DNA of 64,000 nt from Melieria omissa (GCA_963971225.1 OZ020269.1:75554450-75618449); one strand, 5' to 3'. Shown: positions 10,179 to 21,023, counted from the stretch's first letter. Notes: a model not told the origin generated them from the letters alone. Numbers and translations: made by a program.

Positions 10179-10860
10179 TTTCCACTACAGGCAAATGGTT
10201 GATATCCATTGATACCAGGTCCATTATGAAAAATCAAAAAAACAGCTGATATGTTCTCAGCGTATCTTTTGCACATTGGCAGCACGAAAATTGTATGAGA
10301 AAAGCTGTCGGAAGAATGCAGAATTGTGACAATATAAGGACCATTGGCTAAGATTTAAGGATGATAAACTCCTTACATTTTCTCTTAAGTTTGAAAAATA
10401 ACATATAATCTTCTTCCGGCACAGATTTTAATATAAAAGAAAATTCTATGGCCCAACTTCCAGTCGCGGAAATTTTCGCAAGCAAGAAACAGCTGATATC
10501 ACTATTTCGTTTCCACCACGAATTACAACCCCATCATCAAAGTGAAATTAGTATGGAAAGTTGCTCATTTATAATGCAAAACTGTAGCAACATAAAGTCA
10601 TAAAGTTAATATTTTTTGGATGTAAATTGCTAAGAACTGGATGTGTAACTTCCTTAATATTAGACATTTTCTTCCGACTAACATTTGAATGGAAAACCAA
10701 TGTTAATTTTTTCGCATTCAAACAAGTCCGCGAGCTGCCGCGTGCGATAGATAGATTCTTGCAATAGAACTGTGATTGAAAATCGCAGTTTTCAATCACA
10801 GTGATTTTCACATCGCAATCGCAAATCACACTGTGATTTGAAAATCGCCGTTTTGCTCAT
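10179..10860. other. Non-coding sequence with palindromic repeats
   Basis: No gene is seen. At about 10768-10800 GTGATTGAAAATCGCAG and its complement form a hairpin, and AATCGCAGTTTTC-like motifs repeat to 10855. These are related to the array at 819-1035. Confidence 0.45.
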
Positions 10861-10874
10861 CACTAATGCGAATG

Positions 10875-11015
10875 CGTAAATGTGCGTGCCATGTTGCTTC
10901 GTCGACAGCAGCGAGACAACTAAAGTGTGCGTACATGTTTTACCGTGTAAACGCTAATAATTTTTTCGCAACATCGCACATGTTTGCAAACATGAGCGAC
11001 CGTGTAAAGGCCGCT
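10875..11015 (-). repeat. Half copy of a TIR element (GGCCTTTACACGGTCGC family)
   Basis: The end GAGCGACCGTGTAAAGGCCGCT at about 10993-11015, and the ATGTTGCTTCG...GCGAGACAAC and ACCGTGTAAACGC segments before it, match the arms of the element at 27181-28432. Only one arm is present. Confidence 0.6.
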
Positions 11016-11036
11016 TAACTCAAAGCTTAACTCAAA

Positions 11037-11547
11037 TGGGCCAGTTACTCATGACATAACTTAGTTTTACTTGTCAGCTAGCACGACCTGGCATACCCGA
11101 AAGCTGTACAACTGGTTACCCGAGACATAGAACATAAACTTAGAACTTAACCGTAAACTTAGAAATCTGTTTCGTTTTGGTTTCTAAGTTTATGTTTACG
11201 GAAAACGCAAAAAATTTTGCCAATCTCTTCGGAATGAATTGAAAAGTAAACAAATTAAAATAATTTGTAAAAATATACAAAATGGATTGCAATTTTTATT
11301 AGTTTCGTAAATATATTAATAATTTTAGTCGTTGGATGCTCAGACATTTAATAATAGCAAGTAAAAAAATGTCGCGAAAAGTTTGAATTTGATTGTTCAC
11401 GAGATGGAAAAATCGAAGTGGCAATATTGTCGCTCAGCTGATTTTTAAGTTTATGTTTACGGAAATAAAGTTTTGAGTAATCGCTCAAATTTTCTAAGTT
11501 TATGTTTATGGTTAAGTTTATGTTCTGTGTCATGAGTAACTGGCCCA
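11037..11547. mobile_element. TIR element (MITE), 511 bp
   Basis: Starts TGGGCCAGTTACTCATGACA and ends with its exact complement. Inner repeats (ACCGTAAACTTAGAAA against TTTCTAAGTTTATG) extend the inverted symmetry. Only AAA is repeated outside each end, so the target duplication and superfamily are unclear. No coding capacity. Confidence 0.75.
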
Positions 11548-11598
11548 AAAGCGAATGCCTCGAAAACTAAACAAGCGAACAAGAACAAGAGAAGAATT

Positions 11599-11793
11599 AA
11601 GGCGAATTCATACAGGTGATAGCGTAAGGGGAGCAACAAAATTTCAATGTATTTTGCTTTTGTTTTCTGGGCTTAGATTGTCAAAATCAGCCAATCAGAA
11701 CAAAGCTTGCTTTTTTTATTTTTAAACTGTCACAGTTTTACACAGGCAATCAAATCAGCTGATTCAACGAGGTCACCTGCATTAATTCGCCTT
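11599..11793. mobile_element. Mutator-like MITE, 195 bp
   Basis: Inverted ends AAGGCGAATTCATACAGGTG and its near complement. It is flanked by a perfect 10-bp direct repeat GAGAAGAATT (11589-11598 and 11794-11803). A second copy at 58617-59967 has a 9/10 matching duplication. Duplications of 9-10 bp suggest the Mutator superfamily; this is inference. Confidence 0.8.
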
Positions 11794-12198
11794 GAGAAGA
11801 ATTGATGCAAATAAAGCGTGTTATGCAATTAGACCAGTGGTCGGCAAAGCTTACTCCTAGCTCTCTCAATTAGTCGTTGTTTAGGTATAATTTTATTCAG
11901 TGGAGAGAAATTTCACTGCGCTCACTAACACCATCTCATTGTCAATTTTGCCGACCACTGAATTAGACCATAAAGAAGGTTAACACTTTCCTCTCTTTCT
12001 ACTCATGCTGTGTTTCATTTCATTATGGTTTACAGTGGTGTAGAACTAATATATTTTAAAGTAATCGTGTTGTCTGCTTAGTGCTCATATCTGACGATAG
12101 TATTGATTTATTTCAGTAAACATTTTTGTGAATGCGTGTGGTAGACTTGTCAAACTTGTAAAATGACCAAATTTCTCTATAAATTTTATACTTTACAG

Positions 12199-12337
12199 AT
12201 GATGTCTTATGATAAAGAAGAGGGTGAAATAGACTCGGATGAGGGGGAGTTGCGAAAACGCATTGAAGAGCTGGAAAATGAAAACAAAGAATATGAAAAA
12301 ATTGCAAGACTTTCTGAAAGCTACGCCAGTGCATACC
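12199..12337 (+). CDS. ZFC3H1-like: ZFC3H1-like gene, coding exon 1
   Basis: The splice acceptor TTTACAG is directly followed by ATG ATG at 12199; donor CC|GTAAGC is at 12338. Encodes 46 residues plus one base: an acidic KEEGEIDSDEGE motif, then a short coiled-coil (residues about 17-40). An EEGEIxDD-type start is characteristic of ZFC3H1/NRDE-type nuclear RNA-surveillance proteins. An upstream non-coding exon is implied by the acceptor. The +1 phase fits the exon at 14000. Confidence 0.72.
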
Positions 12338-12715
12338 GTAAGCATAATTAATTATATCAATGGTTCACTACAGCTAGATATTTTCGTTATATAAAATAAT
12401 TTGTGTCATCGAGAAGTAGGTTCATACGCTAAAGTTACTTTGGTAGTACTATTTGCTGGTGTTCCAAATGTTACCCGTTCAGCTCTTATCTATACTTGTG
12501 CTATAACTCGGAAGGACTCTTATATCCGTACATACGAGGAGGGGGATACAATTTTTTGGGGGGTAGGGGGAGTTCCCCATATATCCCCCTTGAAAGGAAA
12601 ACCGTCGGAAGTGTAGTTTTTTTTTAATTAATTTTTTTCATTTTACCTGCGAAGCGAGCAAACTTGTAATTACTTGCCAATAAGGTGGAGTGGTTAGGTG
12701 GAAAAAGAGGGGAGA

Positions 12716-13586
12716 GGGGTAATAACCCTCGTAAGTGCAAGTAGGGCTTCAGGTTCAGTGAAATATTTACAGTATGTCTGTATTCAAACTCCTTTTGTGT
12801 GGCCGGCCTTCGGCCGGGCGCTTGAAAAATAACCCTCATAGGAGCAACTAGTGCGCCAGGCATAAGTAAAGTGCTAACAGTATTTCTGCATTCAAATTCC
12901 TTCTGTGTGGTTGGTCTTCGGCCGGGCGCTTGAAAAATAACCCTCATAGGAGCAACTAGTGCGCCAGGTATCAGTAAAGTGCTAACAGTATTTCTGCACT
13001 CAAATCCCTTCTGTGTGGTCGGCCTTCGGCCGGACGCTTGAAAAATAACCCTCATAGGAGCAACCATTGTGCCGGAGCATCAGTAAGGTGCTAACCATGG
13101 CACAATAAACAAGGTAGTGGCAGGAAGGAGCGAAAAAATTCACGTGTATTTTGTTAGTGTTTTTGTTCGGTTCATTGTCAAATCGGACGGACGGTTCTCT
13201 TGCCAACAGTATTGCCAGCATCGAATAGACCACTTGGTCTATTCGAGAACGTAAAAATACACCAATTAACAGCAAAAGTACATAGCTTCTTTGTTTTAAT
13301 CTGTTGTTTTACAATTAGGGGCAAAAGTGCTAAGTGCTAGTTCGCCGATTTTGCGTTAATTCATAAAAGTTAACGAAAATTGGAAAAATAATATCCTTTC
13401 GTCATTGCAAACATGCTTAAAATTTCACAGAAAAAGAGTTGAGTGGCCATGCTGTTCGCCGAATGTAAACAAAGCAGACAAAAATTTCTGACAACCTACC
13501 GAACTCTGACGAGAAAAAAATAAAATTCGCTCCTTCCTGCCACTACCTTGTTTATTGTGCCATGGTGCTAACAGTATTTCTGCATA
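12716..13586 (+). repeat. 108-bp tandem satellite, interrupted by a MITE
   Basis: CTTGAAAAATAACCCTCATA recurs at 12821, 12929 and 13037, exactly 108 bp apart, with a partial more diverged unit before. Units contain a CGGCCGGGCG palindrome and GTGCTAACAGTATTTCTGCA. The array is cut by the hAT MITE at 13096-13564 and resumes for about 20 bp after it. A related single-unit sequence is at about 30480-30630. Confidence 0.88.
13096..13564. mobile_element. hAT-type MITE, complete (469 bp)
   Basis: Ends CATGGCACAATAAACAAGGT and complement; the inverted repeats run about 38 bp, to GGAGCGAA. The 8-bp target duplication GTGCTAAC lies at 13088-13095 and 13565-13572, exact. An 8-bp duplication with CA...TG ends fits hAT. 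It contains a TGGTCTATTCGA palindrome and no ORF of note. Confidence 0.9.
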
Positions 13587-13999
13587 AATTCATGAATAAA
13601 ATTTACATTTATACTGAATTTTAACATTTCAAAATGGCAATGCTGTCGATATTTCTTGAGCTTTTATCCTATTGTGAATGCCAGTTGTATTGAGTGGAAG
13701 AAGAAGTGTAAACTTGCAAGACGATTTTTGTGGTTTTTAAAAATTAATAACTTTAAATGAAATTCGTCGTTTAATAGTGAATACTATCTACCATAAAAAT
13801 TTCAGTGCTCTAGCTCAATGTACGGATATAAGAGACTAGCCTATAACTCTTATTTGTGAACTAAATAGGCTTACTCGAGTCCCTCGTTAACATTGTTTAA
13901 GGGTTTGATTAAGGGCCGTCGAACGTTTGATGTGAACAGAACGTGTGATCTTTATTTGTCGATAGTTTTGTTTAATCCAAAATATATTTTCCATTCTAG

Positions 14000-16725
14000 A
14001 ATATTGCAAAAGGAATGTCTCCTTAACTCTGCCAGCACAGTGTAATTCGAAAAAATTCCGTAATATGAATTGGCGAGATATAGAACGTGCTGGCCAGGTA
14101 CCCACCGATGCATCCTCTATATCGTCAGTGGAGTTTTTGCCGCCCAAAAAACGGAAGCGAAAGAAGTCAAAAGGCAGTCGTAGCAAGAGCTATGTTAAAC
14201 ACTCCCGCTCGCACGGCCGGCGTCTGCGCCAGAAACACTGCAAAACTACCTATCAAAATCGTAAAAGACATCACATTGAACAGAATATTATAGATGGCAT
14301 TGATATCGAGACCATCTCGCTGGATTCCTCAGGCAGTCTCGGCCACGACAAAAATGAATATCAATGCGCCCCATTGTCAACGGACGACGAAGAGTACGAC
14401 AACATAGTTCTGCCCCTCAGCCGCGAAGAATTGCGATTGGCCTTGGCGCGTTCTGAAAGTAGAGGTACGACGGTTGGGACATTAAAGGAGCGCCTGGAGA
14501 GGGAAAAGCGTATTAAAAATAGTCTAACAATGCCCTGCGACGAATCGGAAGAGGTTAAGACCAATAATGTAGATAGCGACGAATCTGTGTCGCTCGAAGA
14601 ACAAGAACTTCGCCTCATTGCACTGAGATCGGCTATAATAAAAAAGGACCTAACGCGCAAGAAACGCAATGCTGAGGTTGCTTACTCTCCGACGGACTTT
14701 GAAGAGCTGCTGCTTGATTCAGCCAGCGCAGTTGAAACTGACTTGGACGATTTGCATGGGGAGATGGAAGTTAGTCCAGTAGCTTCACCGCGGTTACTTT
14801 TGAGCCCTGTGCCTTGTGATGAGCACAGTACAAGCAGCATCAGGTCAAATGTGAACAATGTGGACACGAAACCAGTAGATATGGACATCGCTAACAGCGA
14901 TAGCGAGGACACGCCATCATATATGAATCAAAACAGCTCGAGCTGTGGCCAATGGCAGCCGACCTCCGCAGAACTAATTCCGTTGCCCTCCGAAGTGGGT
15001 TTGAGTGGCGGAGACACGTCTACGGTGTTCAGATATGCAAGTGCAGAACCACCAGGTGTGAACAGCATGTACGCGGCGAAGATTGCCATCAAGTCAACAG
15101 GGCAGCGCCCACCCCCGTTGCCGATACCACCACCGGAACTGTCAGCGTTGGCGCACCTACATAGTGGGACGAAATGTGTTAAAGCGAGCAGGGCATTATC
15201 ACCGTTGGCAGAAGGTGTGGTAAAGTTACGATCCAATCCGTCAACATTAGATCAATCATCACCGGAAAACTCTATGGAATGTAGCTATGGAAATGATCCT
15301 GACAGCGAAGAAGAAAAAGCTCTGCGTGCTTTCCTCTTGTCAAAAATTCAAAAAAATGTAAAAGATTCCACCGCTAAGGGGCAAGTGAGAAAGTCACGCC
15401 CACATGATGAGACTGATGTTCGTGATGACTGCCATAGTAACGCTATGAGATCACTGCTTTTTGCCAGAAATTTTGATCAAACTGTTACCAAGGGGCCGTC
15501 GGAGTCAATACTTAAAGAAGCAGTGAGGCGTTTAAAAGTGAAAACTTGCGCGGAAAACCTACCGACTGAGTTCATTCGATTTAATGGCAACAATTTAGCA
15601 GAAATGTCACTTCCCACGCAAACAGTAGAAAAAACTGCATTCGATCGCAAGAGTACAAAGGAATGGAAATCAATAACTAATATCGGTCGCAAGGCTATAT
15701 TTACCAAAAAACATGAGAATTGTGAAAATTTCAATGTGAAAAATCTTTCCGAGGTGGACCGGAAGCATCTGGATGCATCCAGCTCAGACATTAACATCGA
15801 AAAGGATGTAAAAACACATGTCGACGAAGTATGTGGGTCACTGGACGGCAGTGCAGTAACTGAGGTAAAAGTAAGGACCGAATCTGATGTACTAAAACCC
15901 TTGCCAAATGAATTAGCCAGAAATACTTGCTGTAGTGTAAATGGTGATTTAAAAGTAAGCGGTAAGACTTTTGACGTCGAAAAGGAGAAATGTTCACCAG
16001 CCCGTCACCACACTGATGCAGAAAGTGAACTTCGTATCAATAAATTAGCAGGTGCAAAGTCTCAAAGCACGCCAGCTCCCTTGCTTATGCATCTTTCGAA
16101 ACCAAAAGGCAAACCTGAAAGTTCCTTCTACAGCTTAGTAAATCCGAAGAAATCATCAAAGCCAATCTTTCGTCCCATTAAGATCGTCAAGCCGCACAAG
16201 GTCATTAACACGAGTTCAGCACTCAAGTCTAAATTATTCGACAATTTCATGGCGACATCAAAAAATCTCGACTCAGCTCTAACCAACAATGCTTCTTCTG
16301 GCTCTCGTATTATTACGGCAAGAAAATTATCGGATTGTAAAATGGATAAGTTGATAATCACGCTTGGTACTACGGACACAGAATCGGACGAAGAGGTGGA
16401 ATTATACAGAAAGGCAGTGGAAAACAGTATCTTGTCAGTGTGCGCGCGTTCTAACACACCCGATTCATTGGTTGGCGTAATAAATGATGACTATTTTGCT
16501 CAAAAAAATGATGTGGCATGTGCCTCGACGAAAAGTGACAGTCTCACTGCCTCAAAAGTTGAGACTTCAGTCATAAGCGGCGAAATGATGAAAATGAGCG
16601 AAACATTTGAAAATAAATTGGACAACTTTTTGAGGGATGTGCGCTCTAAAGTTCAAAACAATAGCGTGTCAGATGGGGTTTGTAAACTTAAGAATGGAAG
16701 CGGCTACACAAACGAAACCCCAAAG
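14000..16725 (+). CDS. ZFC3H1-like: ZFC3H1-like gene, exon 2 (large central exon)
   Basis: Acceptor TTCTAG before 14000, donor CAAAG|GTGAGT at 16726. Joining exon 1 to base 14000 keeps the frame (SAY-Q-YCKRN). The 908 codons encode a hydrophilic, largely disordered protein. A Lys/Arg-rich nuclear-localisation-like cluster (PPKKRKRKKSKGSRSKS) is at about residues 93-110. Acidic/Ser patches follow, and an EEQELRLIALRSAIIKK helix at about 246-262, which matches a conserved element I recall from ZFC3H1 proteins. Poly-Pro (PPPLPIPPPE) lies near residue 420. The reading frame continuing past the donor to 16848 is intron read-through, not exon. Confidence 0.82.
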
Positions 16726-16778
16726 GTGAGTGAATTGAAATTACGTCCAGCATATTACTACAGCCGTATGAATTGCAG

Positions 16779-17218
16779 GCGGTGCGGCATCTTCCTGTTG
16801 CTTCCCAAGAAGAGTACAAACGTCTGGTGCATCGCATGCAAATGCTAGAAAAGCAGAAATACTTTAGAAAATCTCAAAGCTTTCATGACTCACAAGTCAT
16901 AATTTTGAGCAAGAAATGTGGAAGTGCCTTGAACATACCAACGATTGTGGAACCATTACAGAGTCCCAATGAAGGTGATAGTAAAAGAAGCAAAAATGAG
17001 CATAACAGCCTAAGTGAAGTCCTTGTACCTACTTCGAAAAGCCCCATTTCGAGTGAGAAGTCAACCAGGAAATCCTTGATTAAAAAGGTCCTTGCGAAAA
17101 ATGCCACCAAAAAGAAGGTGACTGAAGTTTCGAAGGATAATGTTTTTGAGGAAATTCCGGACACTTTGAAGCTAACTGACCAACTTAAAGCATACGAAAG
17201 TTCGTTCTCGGGAATCAG
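16779..17218 (+). CDS. ZFC3H1-like: ZFC3H1-like gene, exon 3
   Basis: Acceptor AATTGCAG before 16779, donor CAG|GTAATT at 17219; the intron is only 53 bp, typical of flies. Phase 0 entry. Encodes LPVASQEEYKRLVHRMQMLE, a conserved coiled-coil start of the ZFC3H1 family, then a Lys/Ser-rich linker ending in a short helical TDQLKAYESSFSGI. Confidence 0.8.
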
Positions 17219-17273
17219 GTAATTAGCAAAATATTTAGAAAATTCGGTGCGTAATCTTGTATCGCAATTGCAG

Positions 17274-17552
17274 TGCAAACATAGTTGGAAATCTGGATCG
17301 GTCCTTGCAATTGGTCACGGAAGCAAAAAATGCAAAAATTGCCAAAATGCGATGCACCCGGCGCTTAAAAGAGTTGCGTATGGAAATGGAAGAGACACAG
17401 CATCAATTAAAAGACGAACAAGATAAAATGGCAAAGATTTACCCGCAAATTTGTTACTCAAACGAGGTGATAACAACACTTAAGCAAACGCGGTCACAAA
17501 TTCTTGAGGCGGCCACGAAATTGGGCAAGAACATTAAAGGCGATGAGTATAG
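17274..17552 (+). CDS. ZFC3H1-like: ZFC3H1-like gene, exon 4
   Basis: Acceptor AATTGCAG before 17274; the two leftover bases of exon 3 complete a Ser codon. It encodes a long amphipathic coiled-coil (TRRLKELRMEMEETQHQL onward) and ends in a KGDEYR segment at donor ATAG|GTACCT (17553). That donor joins in phase to exon 5. The frame also stays open through the intron to a TAA at 17725-17727, so intron retention would give a short isoform with 58 extra residues. Confidence 0.72.
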
Positions 17553-17936
17553 GTACCTGTTGAACTTGAGTTTGATTCGTTTGAAAGATCGATTAGGATC
17601 CGGACAAATTTTAATTAGAGGCTCTACAAAAGGGTCGGTAGATTTCGCGACACTAGGCTGTAAAAACACTCACGTAACCACCGAGTTTGTTATGAAACAA
17701 ATGTCTTTGGATGGTTTTCCACTATAATCATATGTAAAAATACACTTATCAAGACAAAACTCACGAGGTTTGTTAAACAATTAATAAATGCGCAAAAAAT
17801 AGGATGTGGTACAGCTTCTAGTGCATAGTTTAAATTAGTATTCCTATAATTATCTAATTATTTTGTTTCGGTGTATTATATCTTAATATGTACTATGTGT
17901 GATGTTAATTAAAATAATTACTTTTCATTTCTCTAG

Positions 17937-18324
17937 ATTGGATAATGAATTGAAAAATGAAATTACAATTAAATCAAAAACTTTGGCAGCAGAGATAAAA
18001 TTTGTTAACTCAATAACATGTTGCGATTTAGATAAATTTGAGAAGGATCTCAATATCGTGCCTAGCAAAAGTCTTGAAAACAAAAACGAAATTTGTGGTA
18101 CAAATTCTATAAAACATGTGTCAACGGTTATTGAAACCCACGAGATGTTAGAAGAAAAGCGAAATTTTCAAGATAATTCAACAAGTAAACAACAAACAAG
18201 TAATACTGAGCAAAAATGTAAAATACTAGCAGGAAAACCGTTAATCGAACAACCGGAGGCACGAGAAGCCGCGTGCGAGCATGGACAAAGCATGGAGAAG
18301 GATTTTAAAGATGAAAATAATGAA
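17937..18324 (+). CDS. ZFC3H1-like: ZFC3H1-like gene, exon 5
   Basis: Acceptor TTTCTCTAG before 17937, completing an Arg codon begun in exon 4, then LDNELKNEITIKSK. The inferred donor is GAA|GTGCGT at 18325, phase 0. The encoded part is hydrophilic with Gln/Glu/Lys-rich stretches and no domain I recognise. The frame runs to 18375 by read-through. Confidence 0.68.
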
Positions 18325-18423
18325 GTGCGTGTATATTTGCCATATGCAAAACATTCTTGTACAATTGAATTTTGATTTGTTATAGTTTTATATCTATTAA
18401 CATGATTATTGAGATTGTTTCAG

Positions 18424-18524
18424 GATCAGACAGGATCAGGAGAGCATGTAATTACTTGCGCAGAAGAAAATATATTTTTACCCAAATACGTGTCCCCCCT
18501 GACACATTTGAGAAGCGCTGGCAG
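18424..18524 (+). CDS. ZFC3H1-like: ZFC3H1-like gene, exon 6
   Basis: Acceptor TTGTTTCAG before 18424, donor GGCAG|GTGTGT at 18525. Phase 0 entry gives DQTGSGEHVITC and then LPKYVSPLTHLRSAG. The (Y)xSPLxxFxS-like segment just before the finger is a recognisable feature of the ZFC3H1 family. It is too short to stand out as an ORF and was found by tracing phase and splice sites. Confidence 0.72.
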
Positions 18525-18664
18525 GTGTGTATATGTAAATACAAGATTTAACCCAATTTCGAAATGCTTGCCGGAATTTTCATAAATATGTTGTACCTGT
18601 TACCTAACAATAATCTTTTATGTGCGCCCGCGTGTTTAGAATTTGTCTAATTTGATCGTTTTAG

Positions 18665-18779
18665 TTGGTGGGATCCCAGCGGTGTCATTTGCCCGTATGA
18701 GTTAATGGGTCAGTGTGAAGATAAGGACTGCCGGTATGTACATTTAACTGAGAGAGAAACTGTGCTTGCTGATGGATGA
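18665..18779 (+). CDS. ZFC3H1-like: ZFC3H1-like gene, exon 7 with C3H1 zinc finger
   Basis: Acceptor GTTTTAG before 18665. Two bases from exon 6 plus T make Ser, then WWDPSGVICPYELMGQCEDK and CRYVHLTE. This is the zf-C3H1 finger (C-x7-C-x4-C-x3-H, about residues 1367-1384) that defines ZFC3H1, the adaptor linking poly(A)-RNA to the MTR4/exosome. Reading continues to TGA TGA at 18777-18782, giving 1395 residues in total. The same frame then stays open for 29 codons to a strong donor (G|GTAAGT, 18871), so the real gene may continue. The HAT-repeat C-terminal region of ZFC3H1 is not visible anywhere downstream. Confidence 0.78.
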
Positions 18780-18870
18780 TGACAGTCTAAAGATCCAAAT
18801 TTAATACTCAATACATACCTGCCGACACGTTATCGGACAAAGAAGGGCGTTCGAAAAACGTTTTGCATGG

Positions 18871-19550
18871 GTAAGTTTCACAACTGAATATAGAATTAAA
18901 CAGTGAAGTATGTCCTCAAGAGTTGCTTGCAGCGAAAAATATTTAGGTTGGATAAATATATAGGTAGTGTCTATGTGATAAGAGTCTTACGTTGAATCCT
19001 TTGAAGCAAATAGTCTTTTTCTTAAATGCAAATGTGAAACTCAAACTATCATAATTTCAGTTTAGTCCGAGTTTTGTACATATGAAATTTGAAAAAATGA
19101 TTAGTGCCATAACTTGATTGAATTTCTGTAGTGGTTGTGTTTTTTTTTTAATTTGGCTGCGACGTTGACTTCTTATCTTAGACACTTCTGAATTTGCTGT
19201 TTATATAGTAATTAAAAATTGCATTCAATAGTCTAAGCAGTAAACCATACATATAATTTTATAACGTTATTATAAGAAAAAATTATTTTGAATAAAGAAT
19301 TCCTTTCTACTAAAATTCTGGTTGTTTAATTTCGAACTGTAATTTAAGAGTTAGCCTAAGCGCACATGGAGATGCAAGCCGCGCAGGAGGTGTTATATAG
19401 GAGCGCTTACAGCGACACAACCGCGTGCTTCGGGACGTACCTGCGTCGCATTCCAGTCGAAACACAGTTTCCTGCGCGCAGTCAACACGTTCTCTTGCAA
19501 AAATTGAAAAACGAATAGAAAATGTGCGGGGACAGCCCATATGATACTGA
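18871..19550. other. Presumed intron or intergenic sequence
   Basis: Starts with a consensus splice donor GTAAGT. AT-rich to about 19320; a more GC-rich stretch (19360-19500) follows, with no recognised content. Confidence 0.4.
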
Positions 19551-19708
19551 ATTACACCTAATTCTGTTTTTACACGGTTTTGATTTAACACGGTTAGAAA
19601 ATTAAAAAAATTTCAAGTTTTCGTGCTAAATAGAATAAAATCGTGTAAAAAAATTAAAAATTTTTTTATTTTCAAACCGTGTAAAACAGAATTATGTGTA
19701 ATTACAAA
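19551..19708. repeat. Short palindromic (foldback) repeat
   Basis: AATTACACCTAATTCTG...TTTTACACGG at 19551-19580 is the near complement of CCGTGTAAAACAGAATTATG...TAATTAC at 19676-19708. A small hairpin MITE is likely; target duplication unclear. Confidence 0.55.
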
Positions 19709-19719
19709 AAACTGCGCTG

Positions 19720-20260
19720 TGCTGAACTGTTTTGCCAACCCGTTACGACTTATCCCAAAAGTTCCCTTCAGGCGCGTCTTCTCGAGTTGGTCACACCAAG
19801 AGAAGATAGGGCCTCCTTGGTTCTTCCACCGGAGACACGGCCTCCCTCTTCGTCGTCGACCTCCAACTACCTCATCGAACACATTTTTTGCCGGAGCTGC
19901 ATCGTCCATACGACAAACATGGCCAGCTTAGCCGCTGGGTGTTAATTTGCTGTGCTACGTTCACGTCTTAATACAGCTCGTTGTTGGTTTGTATACGATA
20001 GTCGTCTCCAATACGAACAGGGCCGAAGATTTTGCGAAGTACCTTCCTCTTGAACACCCCAAGGGTCGCTGTGTCGTTACGCGACAGTGTCCATGCTTCC
20101 ACGTCATAGAGGAGCACGGGCACAATAAGCGTCCTATCAGTTCCTACCGAGACCATAGGCTTTATCTCTAGGCTGACATCATTGCTGCTGTTTATGGCGG
20201 TGCCAAGATAGACGAAATCCTTGAAAATTTCGAATGCGTAAAACAGTTCCACAAAGACAA
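19720..20260 (-). pseudogene. LINE reverse-transcriptase C-terminal fragment
   Basis: On the minus strand FKDFVYLGTAINSSNDVSLE, then TLIVPVLLYDVEAWTLSRND and VFKRKVLRKIFGPV (20220-20010). A second frame gives VRMDDAAPAKNVFDEVVGG and RRRRGRPCLRWK (19930-19825). This is the thumb-to-C-terminus region of a non-LTR reverse transcriptase common in fruit-fly genomes. The catalytic core is absent and there are frameshifts; a 5'-truncated dead copy. Confidence 0.75.
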
Positions 20261-20387
20261 AGGTTTCGCCTTCGCACAGATCATGCGGCGTTAAATCGGA
20301 TCAGTTTCGCACTTCCGGTGCCAATTCGCTGCTCCACTGGTTCTCCTGCGGTATTGCATTCATGATAAAACCATCTTTCTTGCTTCT

Positions 20388-20957
20388 TCAGGGTGGGCTA
20401 CTCTCACAATTGACAACTGCTACAGACTCTCTACATTCGCCAATTTCCGCATCTTTTCCGGCACATCTGGGTGTATTAAGTGGGTTCAGTATTCTATCTG
20501 GTATTTTACCGTTTTTGAGTTTCAATAGGGTACGTCCTATGATGATGTTGTCGTGTCCTTGTTCTTTTGCTTCGACAACCCACAGTCGACTTGTCCCATC
20601 GTCCTCGTCTACCTTCGCCCACACAATCGCCTTGGAATTCGCTGGTATCTTCTGGTGTTGACACGACACATCTTTTATTACCGCCACGCTTCGCTCATAG
20701 CCGGTGTGCAGCGGGAATTCAACGTTGGCATATCTCGGCACATTTTATTGCAAGTCCAGCGTAAATTCGTGCCTAATCATGAAATTCACGCCGATAATTA
20801 CGTCGTATATTATATCCGCGACGATAAACTCATGTTCCAGGCTGTTGGTGCCGATAGCAATTGTTTTTGTGACTTTTCCTTTTACCGGCGCACGCTCGCC
20901 AGTCGTTGTCCTCAGCCATACAGCGAATTCCCAATTCCTCAGAAGATTCCTTTTCAT
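20388..20957 (-). pseudogene. Retroelement aspartic protease/linker fragment
   Basis: Minus strand. 20957-20745 encodes KVTKTIAIGTNSLEHEFIVA then DVIIGVNFMIRHEFTLDLQ, the C-terminal half of a retroviral-type protease; the catalytic Asp loop is not visible. 20741-20388 continues with the protease-RT spacer (IPANSKAIVWAKV, IIGRTLLKLKNGKIP). Probably gypsy-type; no LTRs were found. Confidence 0.65.
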
Positions 20958-21023
20958 GAACCATAATGACTCTTCTGAGTGAGCTCGTCAAGTACGTTCG
21001 TGTTTCGCTTTCGCTGATCATAA

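Larger units (their letters stand above)
12338..13999 (+). other. Intron 1 of the ZFC3H1-like gene
   Basis: GTAAGC...TTCTAG. It holds G-rich/C-rich hairpin sequence (12540-12600), the 108-bp tandem array and a hAT MITE; the remainder (13590-13999) is AT-rich without recognisable content. Confidence 0.7.

Noticed and set aside
12624..13067. 147-codon minus-strand frame with a 36-residue repeat
   Set aside because: It is a translation of the 108-bp satellite; unit length divisible by 3 keeps it open. No start context or homologue.
16726..16848. Extension of the ZFC3H1-like exon 2 frame
   Set aside because: A GTGAGT donor and a CAG acceptor 53 bp apart keep the conserved VASQEEYKRLVHRMQ frame; the extension is intron.
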